The position numbers and the translations under genes were made by a program. From Streptomyces sp. NBC_00510 (lineage in GTDB: Bacteria > Actinomycetota > Actinomycetes > Streptomycetales > Streptomycetaceae): 64,000 nucleotides of DNA. Position 1 is the stretch's first letter. Each line of letters begins with the position of its first letter. Positions 10,843 through 19,384 of the stretch are shown here, one piece after another. The DNA is taken from positions 3,667,501-3,731,500 of the forward strand of contig CP107851.1 in the NCBI GenBank assembly GCA_036013505.1, written 5' to 3'. Under the pieces are notes generated by a model. That model did not search any database. It had not been told where the DNA came from and saw nothing but the letters and a program-made list of their open reading frames with translations.

Positions 10843-13800
10843 TCACACCGGCTGCGGCTCCAGGTCCCGGTTGACCCGGTACCACTCGCGGGCGGCCCGG
10901 CTGAGGGGGTGCTCCTCGCCGAGCAGCCGTACGCACTCCGGGAGCACCTTGCTGCGGATCGCCTGCGCCCGTGCGTGCCGACCGGACTGCCGCAGGGCGT
11001 AGGCCAGGTTGATCTCGCAGGCCAGGGCGTCCGGGTGCTCGGGACCGTAGCGCTCGGTGAGGCCGCGCAGGGCGGTCTCCAGGAGGGTCACGGCGCGGTC
11101 GGTGTCCCCCTGTTCGCCGGTGGCGTTGCCCAGGTTGATCGTGCAGTTGAGGGTGTACGGGTGCCGGGGGCCGACCGCGCGTTCCAGCCCGGCCAGGGTG
11201 TCGGTGCCGACCGCCACGGCCTCCTCGGCGTTGCCGCTGCCCCGCAGGTAGATGGCGAGGTTGTTGCGGCAGGCCAGGGTGAACGGGTGGTCGTCGCCGA
11301 GCAGCCGGCGGTAGGCGGCGAGGGCGTCGCTCGCCAGGTCGCGGGCCTTCGCCTTGTCGCCGGCCGCCGAGTAGTCGGCGGCGAGGTTGAGCGCGCAGGC
11401 GAGCGTGTCGGGCACGTCGGGCCCGTACCGCTCCAGGTAGCGGTCGTACGTCACCTGGGTGAGCCGCATCGCCTCCGCGGCGCGGCCCGCCTTGCGCAGC
11501 GAGACGGCGAGGCTCTTGGCGTTGCGGAGGGTCTCGGGAACGTCGGGGTTGAGGACGTCCTGGAAGACGTCCATCACCTCTTCGAGCATCGCGACGGAAC
11601 CGGTGTAGTCGCCGATCTCCCGCAGGTCGCGGGCGAGGTTGGCCTTGGTGGACAGGGTGTACGGGTGGCGGTCGCCGAGCATCGGGGTGCGCCGGTCCAC
11701 GGTCTCCTGGTCCAGCCGGCGGGCGAGTTCGGAGTCCCCGGTGAGCCGGTAGTCGATGGCGAGGTTGTTGGCCGCGACGAGCGAGCGCGGGTGCTGCTCG
11801 CCGAAGATGTCCTTGAAGCCGGCGTAGATCTGCTCGTCGCGTTCCCTGGCCTCCTGGAACAGGCCCAGCGCCCGCAGGTCCGCGGCGAGGCTGCCGCCGG
11901 TGATCAGGGTGTGCGGGTGGCCGGGGGCCAGCAGGGCGGTCTGCCGGGCCAGGGTGTCCTCGTCGTACTGCCGGGCCTCCTGGTACTTGCCCTGCGAGCG
12001 GAGCACGTTGGCGAGCTCGAACTGCAGGTTGAGGGTCTGCAGGTCGTCCTCGCCGAGGGACTGCTGCCACACGCCGAGCAGCTGCTCGGCCAGTTGCCTG
12101 GCCTGCTCCAGTTCGCCGCTCTTCCACAGGTAGCGGACACGGTTGACCAGCAGCTGGCGCGGTTTCTCCTCGCGGCAGTCCTCGGCCTGCGACGGCGCGA
12201 GGTGCGGCCAGATCAGCTCGAACCCGGGCCAGTTCGCCGGGTCGTTGATGGCGTCCTCCGGCGGCCGGGCCTCGGCGAGGATGCGGTGCACCTCGTGCAT
12301 CGTGTCCTGCTGGTCGTCCTCCGACATCTCCGAGCGCACGGCGGCCTGCACCAGCCGGTGCACCTGGATGCTGCTGTCGGCCGGGTCGACCTTGGCCAGG
12401 GCGAAGCGGTTGAGCGCCTGGATGACCTTGCCGAGCATGTAGCGGTCGCGCAGCTGGGGGTCGTGCGGCAGCAGCGCCTGGATCATGGAGTCGCTCTCAA
12501 TGAGGGTCATCGAGATCGGCTCGGCCGCGAAGAACGCGCACAGCTCCAGCAGCCGGACGGCGGCCTTGGACTGGTTGCGCAGCCGGCTGATGGAGATGCT
12601 CCAGGTCGCCCCGACCTCCCGCGGGTAGCCGGCGGCGGTGGTGACCGACAGCGCCTTGGTCGTCTGCTCCTTGAGCTGGTGCACGTAGACGTCGACGGGG
12701 GTGGCGGTCTCGGCGAGCCATGCGGCGGCCACCTCGACCGCCAGCGGCAGGTCGCCGACCGCCTCGGCCACCTGCCCGGCGTCCTCCCGGCTCATCCCGC
12801 CGACCCGGCGGCGCAGGTGCTCCACGCTCTCCGAACGGTTGAAGACCTCGATCTCCAGGGGCTCGGTCGCTCCCGTCGGCGGCTTGTTCCGGGCGGTGAC
12901 CACGATGTGGCCGCGTCCCCCGGGGAAGAAGCGGCGCACCCGGTCGGGGTCCTCGACGTTGTCGAACACCAGCAGCCAGCGCGGGAAGCGGGTGCCGGTG
13001 GCCAGTTCCTCACGGGCCGCCTCGGCGGCCTCGGACACGCTGTCGCCGACCCTCAGCTCCAGGCGGCGGGCGAGTTCGGCGAGGGAGGGCGCGATCCGGT
13101 CCTCCTGCTCCGCCTCGATCCACCACACGAGGTCGTAGTCGGCCTTGAAGCGGTGCGCGTACTCCAGCGCGACCTGCGTCTTGCCGACGCCGCCGAGGCC
13201 GTGGAGGGTCTGCGGGAAGGGCTGGACGGAGGGGTTGCCGCCGCCCAGGCGGTCGCGCAGCCGGTCCAGGACGGTGGAGCGGCCGGTGAAGAAGGTGTTG
13301 CGGGGCCGCAGGTTGGACACCTTGGGGTCGCCGACGGGGTAGCGCGGGCCGTTGGTCATGGCGGTCGGGTTGAGGTCCGTGTCGTCACGGCCGAGGGCGC
13401 GCAGCAGCGTGGTGGCGGCCGCGGCGTGGTCGAGCCGCACCAGGCTGACCGGGCTGCGCTGGGCCAGCGGCGGGCCGGGGCGGACGTCGCCGACCCGGAT
13501 CGGCAGCAGCTGGTGCTGCGGGCCCGAGGGGTCGGTGCCCGAGCTCGACTCCCACACCCGCATGGCCCGCCGGGACCGCAGGTAGGCGGCGGAGAGCACG
13601 ACGAGGGTGCGGGCGGAGGCCCCGGCCACGGCGGGCTGTTCCGCGGGGGCGGTGTGGGTCTCCACGTCCCAGGGGACGACCCGGAACCCGGCCCGGGTCA
13701 GGATCCACTCGATCCAGTCCGCCCACATGCGGTCCTCGGGCACGTACGCCAGCACCAGGCCGGACGGCGGGACGGGCCTGCGCCGGGTGAACTCCGCCGC

Positions 13801-14760
13801 CCACCGCAGCCGTTCGGACTCCGCGATCGGGGGCAGCGAGTTCACCGCGCCGCCGGAGACCACGGAGGTCAGGCGTTCGCAGGCCGACAGCATCGAGCTG
13901 GACAGGCCCGGGGCGTCCCCGAAGGTGGCCAGGATCTCCTCGTAGGCGTAGAAGGGACGGTACGGGATCTCCACCGACCCCCAGTAGAAGACGAGTTCGT
14001 CGTCGTCCATCCCGGCCGGGAGACCGTCGAACTGGGCGCGGGCCAGGGCCCGTCCGGCGTCCGCCTTCTCCTTCTCGCCGTCGTCGATGCGCATCGGCAC
14101 GGGGAAGATGCGGATGCCCCGGCCGTTGTAGCGCTCCTCGATGTCGCGGGCGACGGCGGCGGCGCCGAAGATGCTCTGGTCGCTGAGGGTGAAGCAGACC
14201 ACCAGCTCGTCGGGCATGTGGACGGTGCAGATGTCGGCGATGTCGCTGAGGCCGGTGCGGCTGTCGATGAGGACGTAGTCGTAGTGGCGGCGCATGTCCG
14301 CGCGCATGGCGTCCAGGAACTGGCCGCCGCCGAAGCGGTCGTAGAAGACGTCCCAGTCGATGCCGGTGAGCGCGGTGGAGTAGTTGCGGTCCTGCCGGCC
14401 CGCGGACAGGTAGTCCAGGCTGCCGCCGCCGGGGAAGGCCCAGTTGAGGGATATGGCGTGCGGGCGGACCCGGGCGAACTGGCGGTGCCAGTCGGGCGGC
14501 CGCGGCACGTCGCGCAGCGCCTCCTCCCGGTACTCGGTGATCAGGTCGATCATGCCGGTGGTGGCCGCGAGCGCGGAGGGGTCCAGGAAGGGGTGGAAGA
14601 AGCGGAAGAGGCCCGGGGCCTCCAGGTCCCAGTCCACCGTCAGCACCCGGTGGCCGTTGGCGGCGAGGATCCAGGCGGTGTTCGCCAGGGCCATGGTCCG
14701 TCCGGTGCCGCCCTTGTACGAGTAGAACGTGATCACACGTCCGTTACGGCTCTCGGTCAT
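10843..14760 (-). CDS. fxsT: FxsT: MinD-like / TIR-like / NB-ARC / TPR protein of the Fxs system
   Basis: A 1305-residue protein with four modules. Residues 1-300: ParA/MinD-like ATPase with deviant Walker A KGGTGRT (16-22), VDWDLEAPG and YVLIDSRTG. About 333-455: a TIR-like fold (LVLAYVPEDRMWADWIEWIL ... LVVLSAAYL) lacking the catalytic glutamate, since the SxxCxxE position reads SRRAMRVW. About 488-800: NB-ARC/STAND NTPase with TGR, Walker A GLGGVGKT (521-528) and Walker B WLLVFDN. About 880-1290: tandem TPRs of the kinesin-light-chain style (repeated HP.TL...NLA signatures). It matches proteins annotated as the FxSxx-COOH system tetratricopeptide repeat protein. Its ATG overlaps the fxsC 3' end by 17 bp. 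Role presumed sensing or signalling; unproven. Confidence 0.88.
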   Translation of the reverse strand: MTESRNGRVITFYSYKGGTGRTMALANTAWILAANGHRVLTVDWDLEAPGLFRFFHPFLDPSALAATTGMIDLITEYREEALRDVPRPPDWHRQFARVRPHAISLNWAFPGGGSLDYLSAGRQDRNYSTALTGIDWDVFYDRFGGGQFLDAMRADMRRHYDYVLIDSRTGLSDIADICTVHMPDELVVCFTLSDQSIFGAAAVARDIEERYNGRGIRIFPVPMRIDDGEKEKADAGRALARAQFDGLPAGMDDDELVFYWGSVEIPYRPFYAYEEILATFGDAPGLSSSMLSACERLTSVVSGGAVNSLPPIAESERLRWAAEFTRRRPVPPSGLVLAYVPEDRMWADWIEWILTRAGFRVVPWDVETHTAPAEQPAVAGASARTLVVLSAAYLRSRRAMRVWESSSGTDPSGPQHQLLPIRVGDVRPGPPLAQRSPVSLVRLDHAAAATTLLRALGRDDTDLNPTAMTNGPRYPVGDPKVSNLRPRNTFFTGRSTVLDRLRDRLGGGNPSVQPFPQTLHGLGGVGKTQVALEYAHRFKADYDLVWWIEAEQEDRIAPSLAELARRLELRVGDSVSEAAEAAREELATGTRFPRWLLVFDNVEDPDRVRRFFPGGRGHIVVTARNKPPTGATEPLEIEVFNRSESVEHLRRRVGGMSREDAGQVAEAVGDLPLAVEVAAAWLAETATPVDVYVHQLKEQTTKALSVTTAAGYPREVGATWSISISRLRNQSKAAVRLLELCAFFAAEPISMTLIESDSMIQALLPHDPQLRDRYMLGKVIQALNRFALAKVDPADSSIQVHRLVQAAVRSEMSEDDQQDTMHEVHRILAEARPPEDAINDPANWPGFELIWPHLAPSQAEDCREEKPRQLLVNRVRYLWKSGELEQARQLAEQLLGVWQQSLGEDDLQTLNLQFELANVLRSQGKYQEARQYDEDTLARQTALLAPGHPHTLITGGSLAADLRALGLFQEARERDEQIYAGFKDIFGEQHPRSLVAANNLAIDYRLTGDSELARRLDQETVDRRTPMLGDRHPYTLSTKANLARDLREIGDYTGSVAMLEEVMDVFQDVLNPDVPETLRNAKSLAVSLRKAGRAAEAMRLTQVTYDRYLERYGPDVPDTLACALNLAADYSAAGDKAKARDLASDALAAYRRLLGDDHPFTLACRNNLAIYLRGSGNAEEAVAVGTDTLAGLERAVGPRHPYTLNCTINLGNATGEQGDTDRAVTLLETALRGLTERYGPEHPDALACEINLAYALRQSGRHARAQAIRSKVLPECVRLLGEEHPLSRAAREWYRVNRDLEPQPV

Positions 14761-16087
14761 CCTGGCCCTCCGGTTTGTCGGGTTCCGTGGTGCCGCGGTC
14801 GTCGTGCAGGCCGTACGGGGAGGAGCGTTCGGGTCCGTACGCCCCTGGGGACGGTCCCCGGAGCCTGGGGCGCGAACTGTGCGGGCCCTGGGGCGGGAAG
14901 GCCGGGGCGTGGGCGGCGTAGTGCTTGGCGGCGCGTCCCACGGCCCTGGGCACGTCGTCGCTGAACGCCTCCAGGCTCGGGATGTTGTTGCGGACGAAGC
15001 GCCCGCCCGGGCCGTCCGCGCGGCTGGGGTCGAGGGCGTCGTCGGCGAGGCGGCGCAGGGTCTCCTCGTGGCCGTTTGACTCCGGGTCGGTGCGGTTCCA
15101 CGGCACCAGGACGCTGACCCAGGGCCGGTGCTCGCTGCCGAAGCGGCTCAGCATCTCCCGCCGGTCGGGCGAGTCCAGGGCCCAGCGGTCGAGCAGCAGC
15201 AGCCCGGGGGCGGTGGGCGTGGGGTCCAGCAGGCGGTCCAGTTCCTCCTCGAACACCCCCACGCTGACCCGGTAGTCGAGATTGCGCGCCAGGTCGGCCG
15301 CGTGGTCGGCGAGCGGTCGGCTGCTCTGCGGGCGGTAGGGGTTCCAGTCGCGCGGCGAGGGCCCGTAACAGGTGGGGCTGCGGCCCGCGGGCAGTTCCTC
15401 GGCGTCGCAGCAGGCGAGCACCGTCACGCGCAGCGGCCGGCTGGCGCCCGGGGGGCCGAAGGCGCTGGGGACGTGGTGGTAGTCGAGGTGGCGCCCTTTG
15501 GCGATCTTGGTGTCCTCGACCACCTGCACGATGCGCTGTGCGAGGCGGTAGACCGCCCGCTCGTACTCGTGCTTGAGGTAGCTGAGCTTGATCAGCCCGT
15601 AGAAGCCCTCGGCGGCGTAGTCCTCGCCGAAGTCCGCGTGGTTGAACTGCAGTCCCTCGGCCGGGCCCGGCATGTCGTTCGCGGCGACCGGCACCCACAG
15701 CGCGGGCACGATGCCGGATATCGGGCGGTCGTGCAGGGACCGGTGGTGGACGGCGCGCTGCGAGAAGGCGAACCACTCCTTGCCGCACTGCTGGCTGCGG
15801 AAGTAGCGGGGCGAATAGAGCGGGACGAAGACCTGGCAGTGCGCCAGCGCCTCGGCGAGCGATTCCGGCCAGCCCTCGCCGACGTTCATCCCCCGGTCCA
15901 TGAAGCCCGCCTTGACCCCGGCGGGCAGCGTCGTCATCTGCAGGATGTGCGCGCACAGGTCGTTGTAGAGCTTGGCGACCCACAGGTCGGGGTCGGGATC
16001 CGAGGGGTCGTTCCTGGGGGTGTGCGCGTAGCTGAGGAAGAAATAGGGCTTGTCCGAGGCGTCTCCCTGCCCCACGGGTAATGCCAT
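14744..16087 (-). CDS. fxsC: FxsC: TIR-domain protein of the Fxs system
   Basis: A 447-residue protein. The N-terminal domain starts YFFLSYAHTPRND (TIR box 1) and has a long DP-rich insert, FVPLYSPRYFRS, and S98-x-x-C101-x-x-E104-W, which matches the catalytic-glutamate motif of NAD-cleaving TIR domains. The middle part (about 205-370) looks like a second Rossmann-like or receiver-like domain (VTVLACCDAEELPAG ... LLLLDRWALD). The last 70 residues are Pro/Arg-rich and disordered. ATG 16087 has GGGGGAG eight bases upstream. It is separated from the acetyltransferase by 120 bp with a possible own promoter and is coupled to fxsT. NADase activity is inference from the motif only. Confidence 0.87.
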   Translation of the reverse strand: MALPVGQGDASDKPYFFLSYAHTPRNDPSDPDPDLWVAKLYNDLCAHILQMTTLPAGVKAGFMDRGMNVGEGWPESLAEALAHCQVFVPLYSPRYFRSQQCGKEWFAFSQRAVHHRSLHDRPISGIVPALWVPVAANDMPGPAEGLQFNHADFGEDYAAEGFYGLIKLSYLKHEYERAVYRLAQRIVQVVEDTKIAKGRHLDYHHVPSAFGPPGASRPLRVTVLACCDAEELPAGRSPTCYGPSPRDWNPYRPQSSRPLADHAADLARNLDYRVSVGVFEEELDRLLDPTPTAPGLLLLDRWALDSPDRREMLSRFGSEHRPWVSVLVPWNRTDPESNGHEETLRRLADDALDPSRADGPGGRFVRNNIPSLEAFSDDVPRAVGRAAKHYAAHAPAFPPQGPHSSRPRLRGPSPGAYGPERSSPYGLHDDRGTTEPDKPEGQDDREP

Positions 16088-16138
16088 GCGCCATCTCCCC
16101 CGCCCGCCTGCACGACCCCACTCCGCCCCTCGTGAGGG

Positions 16139-16177
16139 AACCTCAGTGTAGGAACCGTCTATTCTCCGGCGGAATAG
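16139..16177 (-). promoter_or_regulatory. Possible fxsC promoter with small inverted repeat
   Basis: The 120-bp gap upstream of fxsC is AT-richer than its surroundings. On the minus strand TACACT (+ strand 16145-16150) could be a -10 box, with TTCCGC 18 bases further upstream. An inverted repeat CTATTC-N7-GAATAG lies at 16159-16177, overlapping the spacer and -35. This suggests fxsC-fxsT can be transcribed apart from fxsA-fxsB-aac. Weak match; no experimental support. Confidence 0.3.
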
Positions 16178-16207
16178 CGCATGACCATCATTTTTGCCCG
16201 GATTACG

Positions 16208-16993
16208 TCAACGGCCGTTGTTCACCAGCCACTTGGCGATGACGTCCACGGCGTCGGCGATCGGCACCAGATGGCAGGGCGCGTCGCCGAGGGGACCGTC
16301 CAGCACCGCGCACTCGCGCGCCACCACCGGGACCAGCCGCGGGAAGTGGTGGTCGTCGATGTCGGGCGCCTGGAAGTGCGCCCACTCCTTGCCGCCGTCC
16401 GCCGTGCGCACCAGGGCCTGGTACGGGCGGTCCGGCGGCGGGACCGCCCGGTAGTCGGCGAGGTGGTAGGCGGTGCAGACCCACAGGTCCACGCCGATCA
16501 GCAGGGCACGGGCCCGCAGGTCGTACAGCCGGGCGGTGGGCGAGTCCTCGCCCAGGTGGCTCTCCAACTCGTGGCCCTCGGTGACGAAGCGCGCGGCCGG
16601 GCCGAAGGCGGTGAAGGAGGTGTGCGGGTGCGCGCTGCGCAGCGCGCCCGGGATCAGCCGGACCTCCTCGGCGAGCCGTCCCACGCTGGGCGAGACGGGG
16701 GTGGTCAGCGGGTCGAAGGCGGGCATCGCGTCTCGGTAGGCGGCCAGTTCGGCCTCGCTCATGCCCTCCGTGCGCTGCCGGTCCAGCCGGGAGGTGACGG
16801 AGTTCTCCGGGGTCGCCGCGTACGCGACCAGGGTGCCGTGGTCGCCCAGCGCCGCCCGCAGCGCCTCGACCACGGTGCGTCCGCCGCCCTCGACCGGGCC
16901 GACCGCCTTCAGCGAGCCCTGGACGAGCAGCACCTCCCCCGCCTCGACGCCCAGCGCGCGCAGATCCCGGGTCAGGCTTTCCAGAGTGTGCAC
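16208..16993 (-). CDS. AAC(3)-family N-acetyltransferase in the Fxs operon
   Basis: A 261-residue member of the aminoglycoside 3-N-acetyltransferase fold family (antibiotic_NAT). Motifs: LLVQGSLKAVG near the N terminus, GTLVAYAATPEN, the family signature RSAHPHTSFTAFGPAA and LGEDSPTARLYDL. Its ATG lies one base after the fxsB stop, so it is translationally coupled to the maturase. That context argues for acetyl transfer to the Fxs peptide or another cellular amine rather than drug resistance. It should not be counted as a resistance gene on sequence alone. Confidence 0.86.
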   Translation of the reverse strand: MHTLESLTRDLRALGVEAGEVLLVQGSLKAVGPVEGGGRTVVEALRAALGDHGTLVAYAATPENSVTSRLDRQRTEGMSEAELAAYRDAMPAFDPLTTPVSPSVGRLAEEVRLIPGALRSAHPHTSFTAFGPAARFVTEGHELESHLGEDSPTARLYDLRARALLIGVDLWVCTAYHLADYRAVPPPDRPYQALVRTADGGKEWAHFQAPDIDDHHFPRLVPVVARECAVLDGPLGDAPCHLVPIADAVDVIAKWLVNNGR

Positions 16994-16994
16994 C

Positions 16995-19352
16995 TCAGAC
17001 CCCGTTCAGTTCGGAGAGCCAGGGGGCGACGGTGCCGGCCATCCCGTCCGCGAAGCGCTTGCCGAGCGGGGTCAGCGATCCGCTGCCGGCCAGCCGGTCG
17101 ACCGCCTCCGCGGTCTCGCGGGTCCAGCGGGCGAAGGGCGCGGCCGCCTCCGGGACGCCCCGGCGGGCCAGCGCGCGCCAGTACTCGGCGACGGCGACGT
17201 GCGCGTACGTCCCCTGCAGCAGCCCCTCCAGCGGGCGCGGGTCGGGGCGCCACGGGGCGTGGAAGAGGCGGGTGTCCTCCGGGTCGTACAGGTCCATCAG
17301 GTCCAGTACGGCACCGAGCTTCAGGTGCTGGAACTCGTGGGCGACCAGCAGGGCCAGCGTGTCCGGGGCGGCGGGCCGCGCGATGCCGACCGCGCCGAAC
17401 GCCTGCCGGGCGGCCCCGCTGACGTCGCTGCCGTCGCCCGGCGGGACCAGCGGGGTGACGGTGCCGAGCCCGGCGGCCAGTCCCGGCACGTAGCGGGGCA
17501 GCTCACGGCCGAGGAAGTCCCAGGCGGCGACCAGGTCCTCGTGCCAGGCCTTGACCTCGGCCTCGTCCTGCCGGGGCACCAGGGGCCACTGGTGGGCGTC
17601 GCGGTAGGGGTCGGTGTCCTCCAGCGCGACGCTCCAGCCGGCCGGGCCGACCCGCCGTACCGGGTGCCACCGCGCGTCCCCGGGGTCGTGCACGTCGATC
17701 CGCACGGTGCCGCCCGCGGCGCTCACCGAGAAACCGTCGGCGGTCGCGGTGACGTCGGCGTCCTCGCCGTCGGGGGCGCCGACCAGGACGCGGCCGAGTC
17801 CCGGCAGCCGGACCGCGCCGTCGCGGACGGGCACCCGCACGCTCGCCCCGTACCGGCCGGCGGCCCGCACCACCACGGCGGCGGCGAACTCGGCGAGCCC
17901 CGCCACGTCCGCCCCGCCGTCGCCGCCCGTCTCCAGGCAGTGCCGGGCCCACGGCCGGACGTAGGGATGGGCGAGCACCTCGTCCAGGGCCTCCGGCGCG
18001 GCCTCGTCGACCTCGGCGAGCACCCGCCAGACCGCGGCGGTCCTGCCGTCCCGGGGAGCGCGCTCCCAGACGGCGGTGAGCAGCCCGCGGGTGATGTCCA
18101 GCTGCTCGGCGGCGAGCGCGGCGACCGTCGCGGCGTCGCCGTAGCCGGCGGCCAGCTGGTCGATCTGGTCCTCGGTCAGCGAGGACTGGGGCTGCCGCCC
18201 CGACGCGGTGCTCACCGGATTCTCCCGTTCCGTCTCCTCGGCGTCACGGATGCCGAGGATCAACTCCATCAGGTCACCGCAGTACGCGGACGGATTCTCG
18301 AATCCGGTCCCGGTGCGGTAGCGGTGCGCGTACAGTCCCCCGCCGCAGACGTCGACGACCGGGCACCGGCGGCACTCGTCGCACAGCCCCTCCTTGCCCT
18401 GCCGCCGGGCCGCGATGCCGGGGTGGGCGGCGACCTCGTCCAGGGAGTGGGCGAACACGTCCATCCCGGTGGCCGGGGCGCCGTCGTAGGCGGTCTTGAG
18501 CGAGTCGGCCTGCTCGAAGGTCCCGTCGGTCTCGATGACGACCAGGTCGACCGGGTCGGTGCCGATCGACTCGACGAGGCTGCTCCCGCCGCGCAGCATC
18601 CGGCGCACGGAGTCGAAGACCCGCACGGGCACCGGGCGCCCCTCGGCCGCCCAGCGGCGGTGGACGGTCAGCAGCCACTCCGCGTAGGGCGCCCGGGCGC
18701 CGCCGGGGCGCGCGGGCGGGGCGTCGTGGGTGGCGTGGGGCAGCAGGAAGTCGATGCGGGGCGGTTCCAGCGCCATCAGTGCCTCGTACACCGCCAGCGG
18801 GTCGTTCGCCACGTCGATGGTGCAGAGCAGACCGCCGTACAGATGGCGGTAGCGCGGCTCGCGGAGCAGCCCGAGCGACGCCACGACCCGGTCGTAGCTG
18901 CCACGCCCGTCGGCGAACCGCCGGTGGCGGTCGTTCTCGGCCCGGCCGCCGTCCAGGGAGACGCCGACCGAGATGCCGAACTCGTCGAAGACGTCGCAGA
19001 ACCGCTCGTCCAGGAGGACGGCGTTGGTCTGGATGCCGAGCTCCAGGGCGCACACGCCGTCGAGCGCCCGGCGCAGCGCCTCGGCCGCCCGCCGGATGCG
19101 GGCCGGGCCTGCCAGCAGGGGTTCTCCCCCGTGGAACACCACCTGGACGGCCGCCAGACGGTGCGCCGCGGCATGCTCGGCGATCCGTGCGGCCACCCGT
19201 TCGAACACCTCGTCGGGGGTGGCCCGGACACGCGTCTTCCAGCTGGTGTCGGCGTGCTCGTAGACGTAGCAGTGATCGCACGCCAAATCGCACCGGCTGT
19301 GCAGTTTCAGCACGAATTGTGACAGCGCTCTGGCCGGTGCTGATGTCTCCAT
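16995..19352 (-). CDS. fxsB: FxsB: radical SAM/SPASM cyclophane maturase fused to an HExxH domain
   Basis: A 785-residue fusion. The radical SAM part has C21-x3-C25-x2-C28 (CDLACDHC), FHGGEPLL and a SPASM cysteine cluster (C324, C327, C330, C336, C358). The C-terminal half (about 395-785) matches the HExxH peptide-modification family and keeps H672-E-F-Q-H676 with a later TYAH (His 718) that could be the third metal ligand. FxsB enzymes are three-residue-cyclophane-forming maturases that crosslink Phe to a residue two positions on. ATG 19352 starts 32 bp after the fxsA stop; the stop is one base from the acetyltransferase start. The FxsB plus HExxH fusion is a known NCBI class sometimes described as having an inactivated extension, but here the metal motif is intact. 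Confidence 0.9.
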   Translation of the reverse strand: METSAPARALSQFVLKLHSRCDLACDHCYVYEHADTSWKTRVRATPDEVFERVAARIAEHAAAHRLAAVQVVFHGGEPLLAGPARIRRAAEALRRALDGVCALELGIQTNAVLLDERFCDVFDEFGISVGVSLDGGRAENDRHRRFADGRGSYDRVVASLGLLREPRYRHLYGGLLCTIDVANDPLAVYEALMALEPPRIDFLLPHATHDAPPARPGGARAPYAEWLLTVHRRWAAEGRPVPVRVFDSVRRMLRGGSSLVESIGTDPVDLVVIETDGTFEQADSLKTAYDGAPATGMDVFAHSLDEVAAHPGIAARRQGKEGLCDECRRCPVVDVCGGGLYAHRYRTGTGFENPSAYCGDLMELILGIRDAEETERENPVSTASGRQPQSSLTEDQIDQLAAGYGDAATVAALAAEQLDITRGLLTAVWERAPRDGRTAAVWRVLAEVDEAAPEALDEVLAHPYVRPWARHCLETGGDGGADVAGLAEFAAAVVVRAAGRYGASVRVPVRDGAVRLPGLGRVLVGAPDGEDADVTATADGFSVSAAGGTVRIDVHDPGDARWHPVRRVGPAGWSVALEDTDPYRDAHQWPLVPRQDEAEVKAWHEDLVAAWDFLGRELPRYVPGLAAGLGTVTPLVPPGDGSDVSGAARQAFGAVGIARPAAPDTLALLVAHEFQHLKLGAVLDLMDLYDPEDTRLFHAPWRPDPRPLEGLLQGTYAHVAVAEYWRALARRGVPEAAAPFARWTRETAEAVDRLAGSGSLTPLGKRFADGMAGTVAPWLSELNGV

Positions 19353-19384
19353 GACTGCGGCCCGGACCCCCGAGTCGGTCGGGC

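Noticed and set aside
10909..14964. 1351-codon open frame antisense to fxsT
   Set aside because: Shadow frame of a GC-rich gene: composition is Val/Gly/Arg/His-rich low-complexity with no domain, while the opposite strand shows four clear domains.
16208..16993. Aminoglycoside resistance gene
   Set aside because: Fold family matches, but its one-base coupling to fxsB makes a role in the Fxs system more likely; resistance cannot be claimed from sequence.
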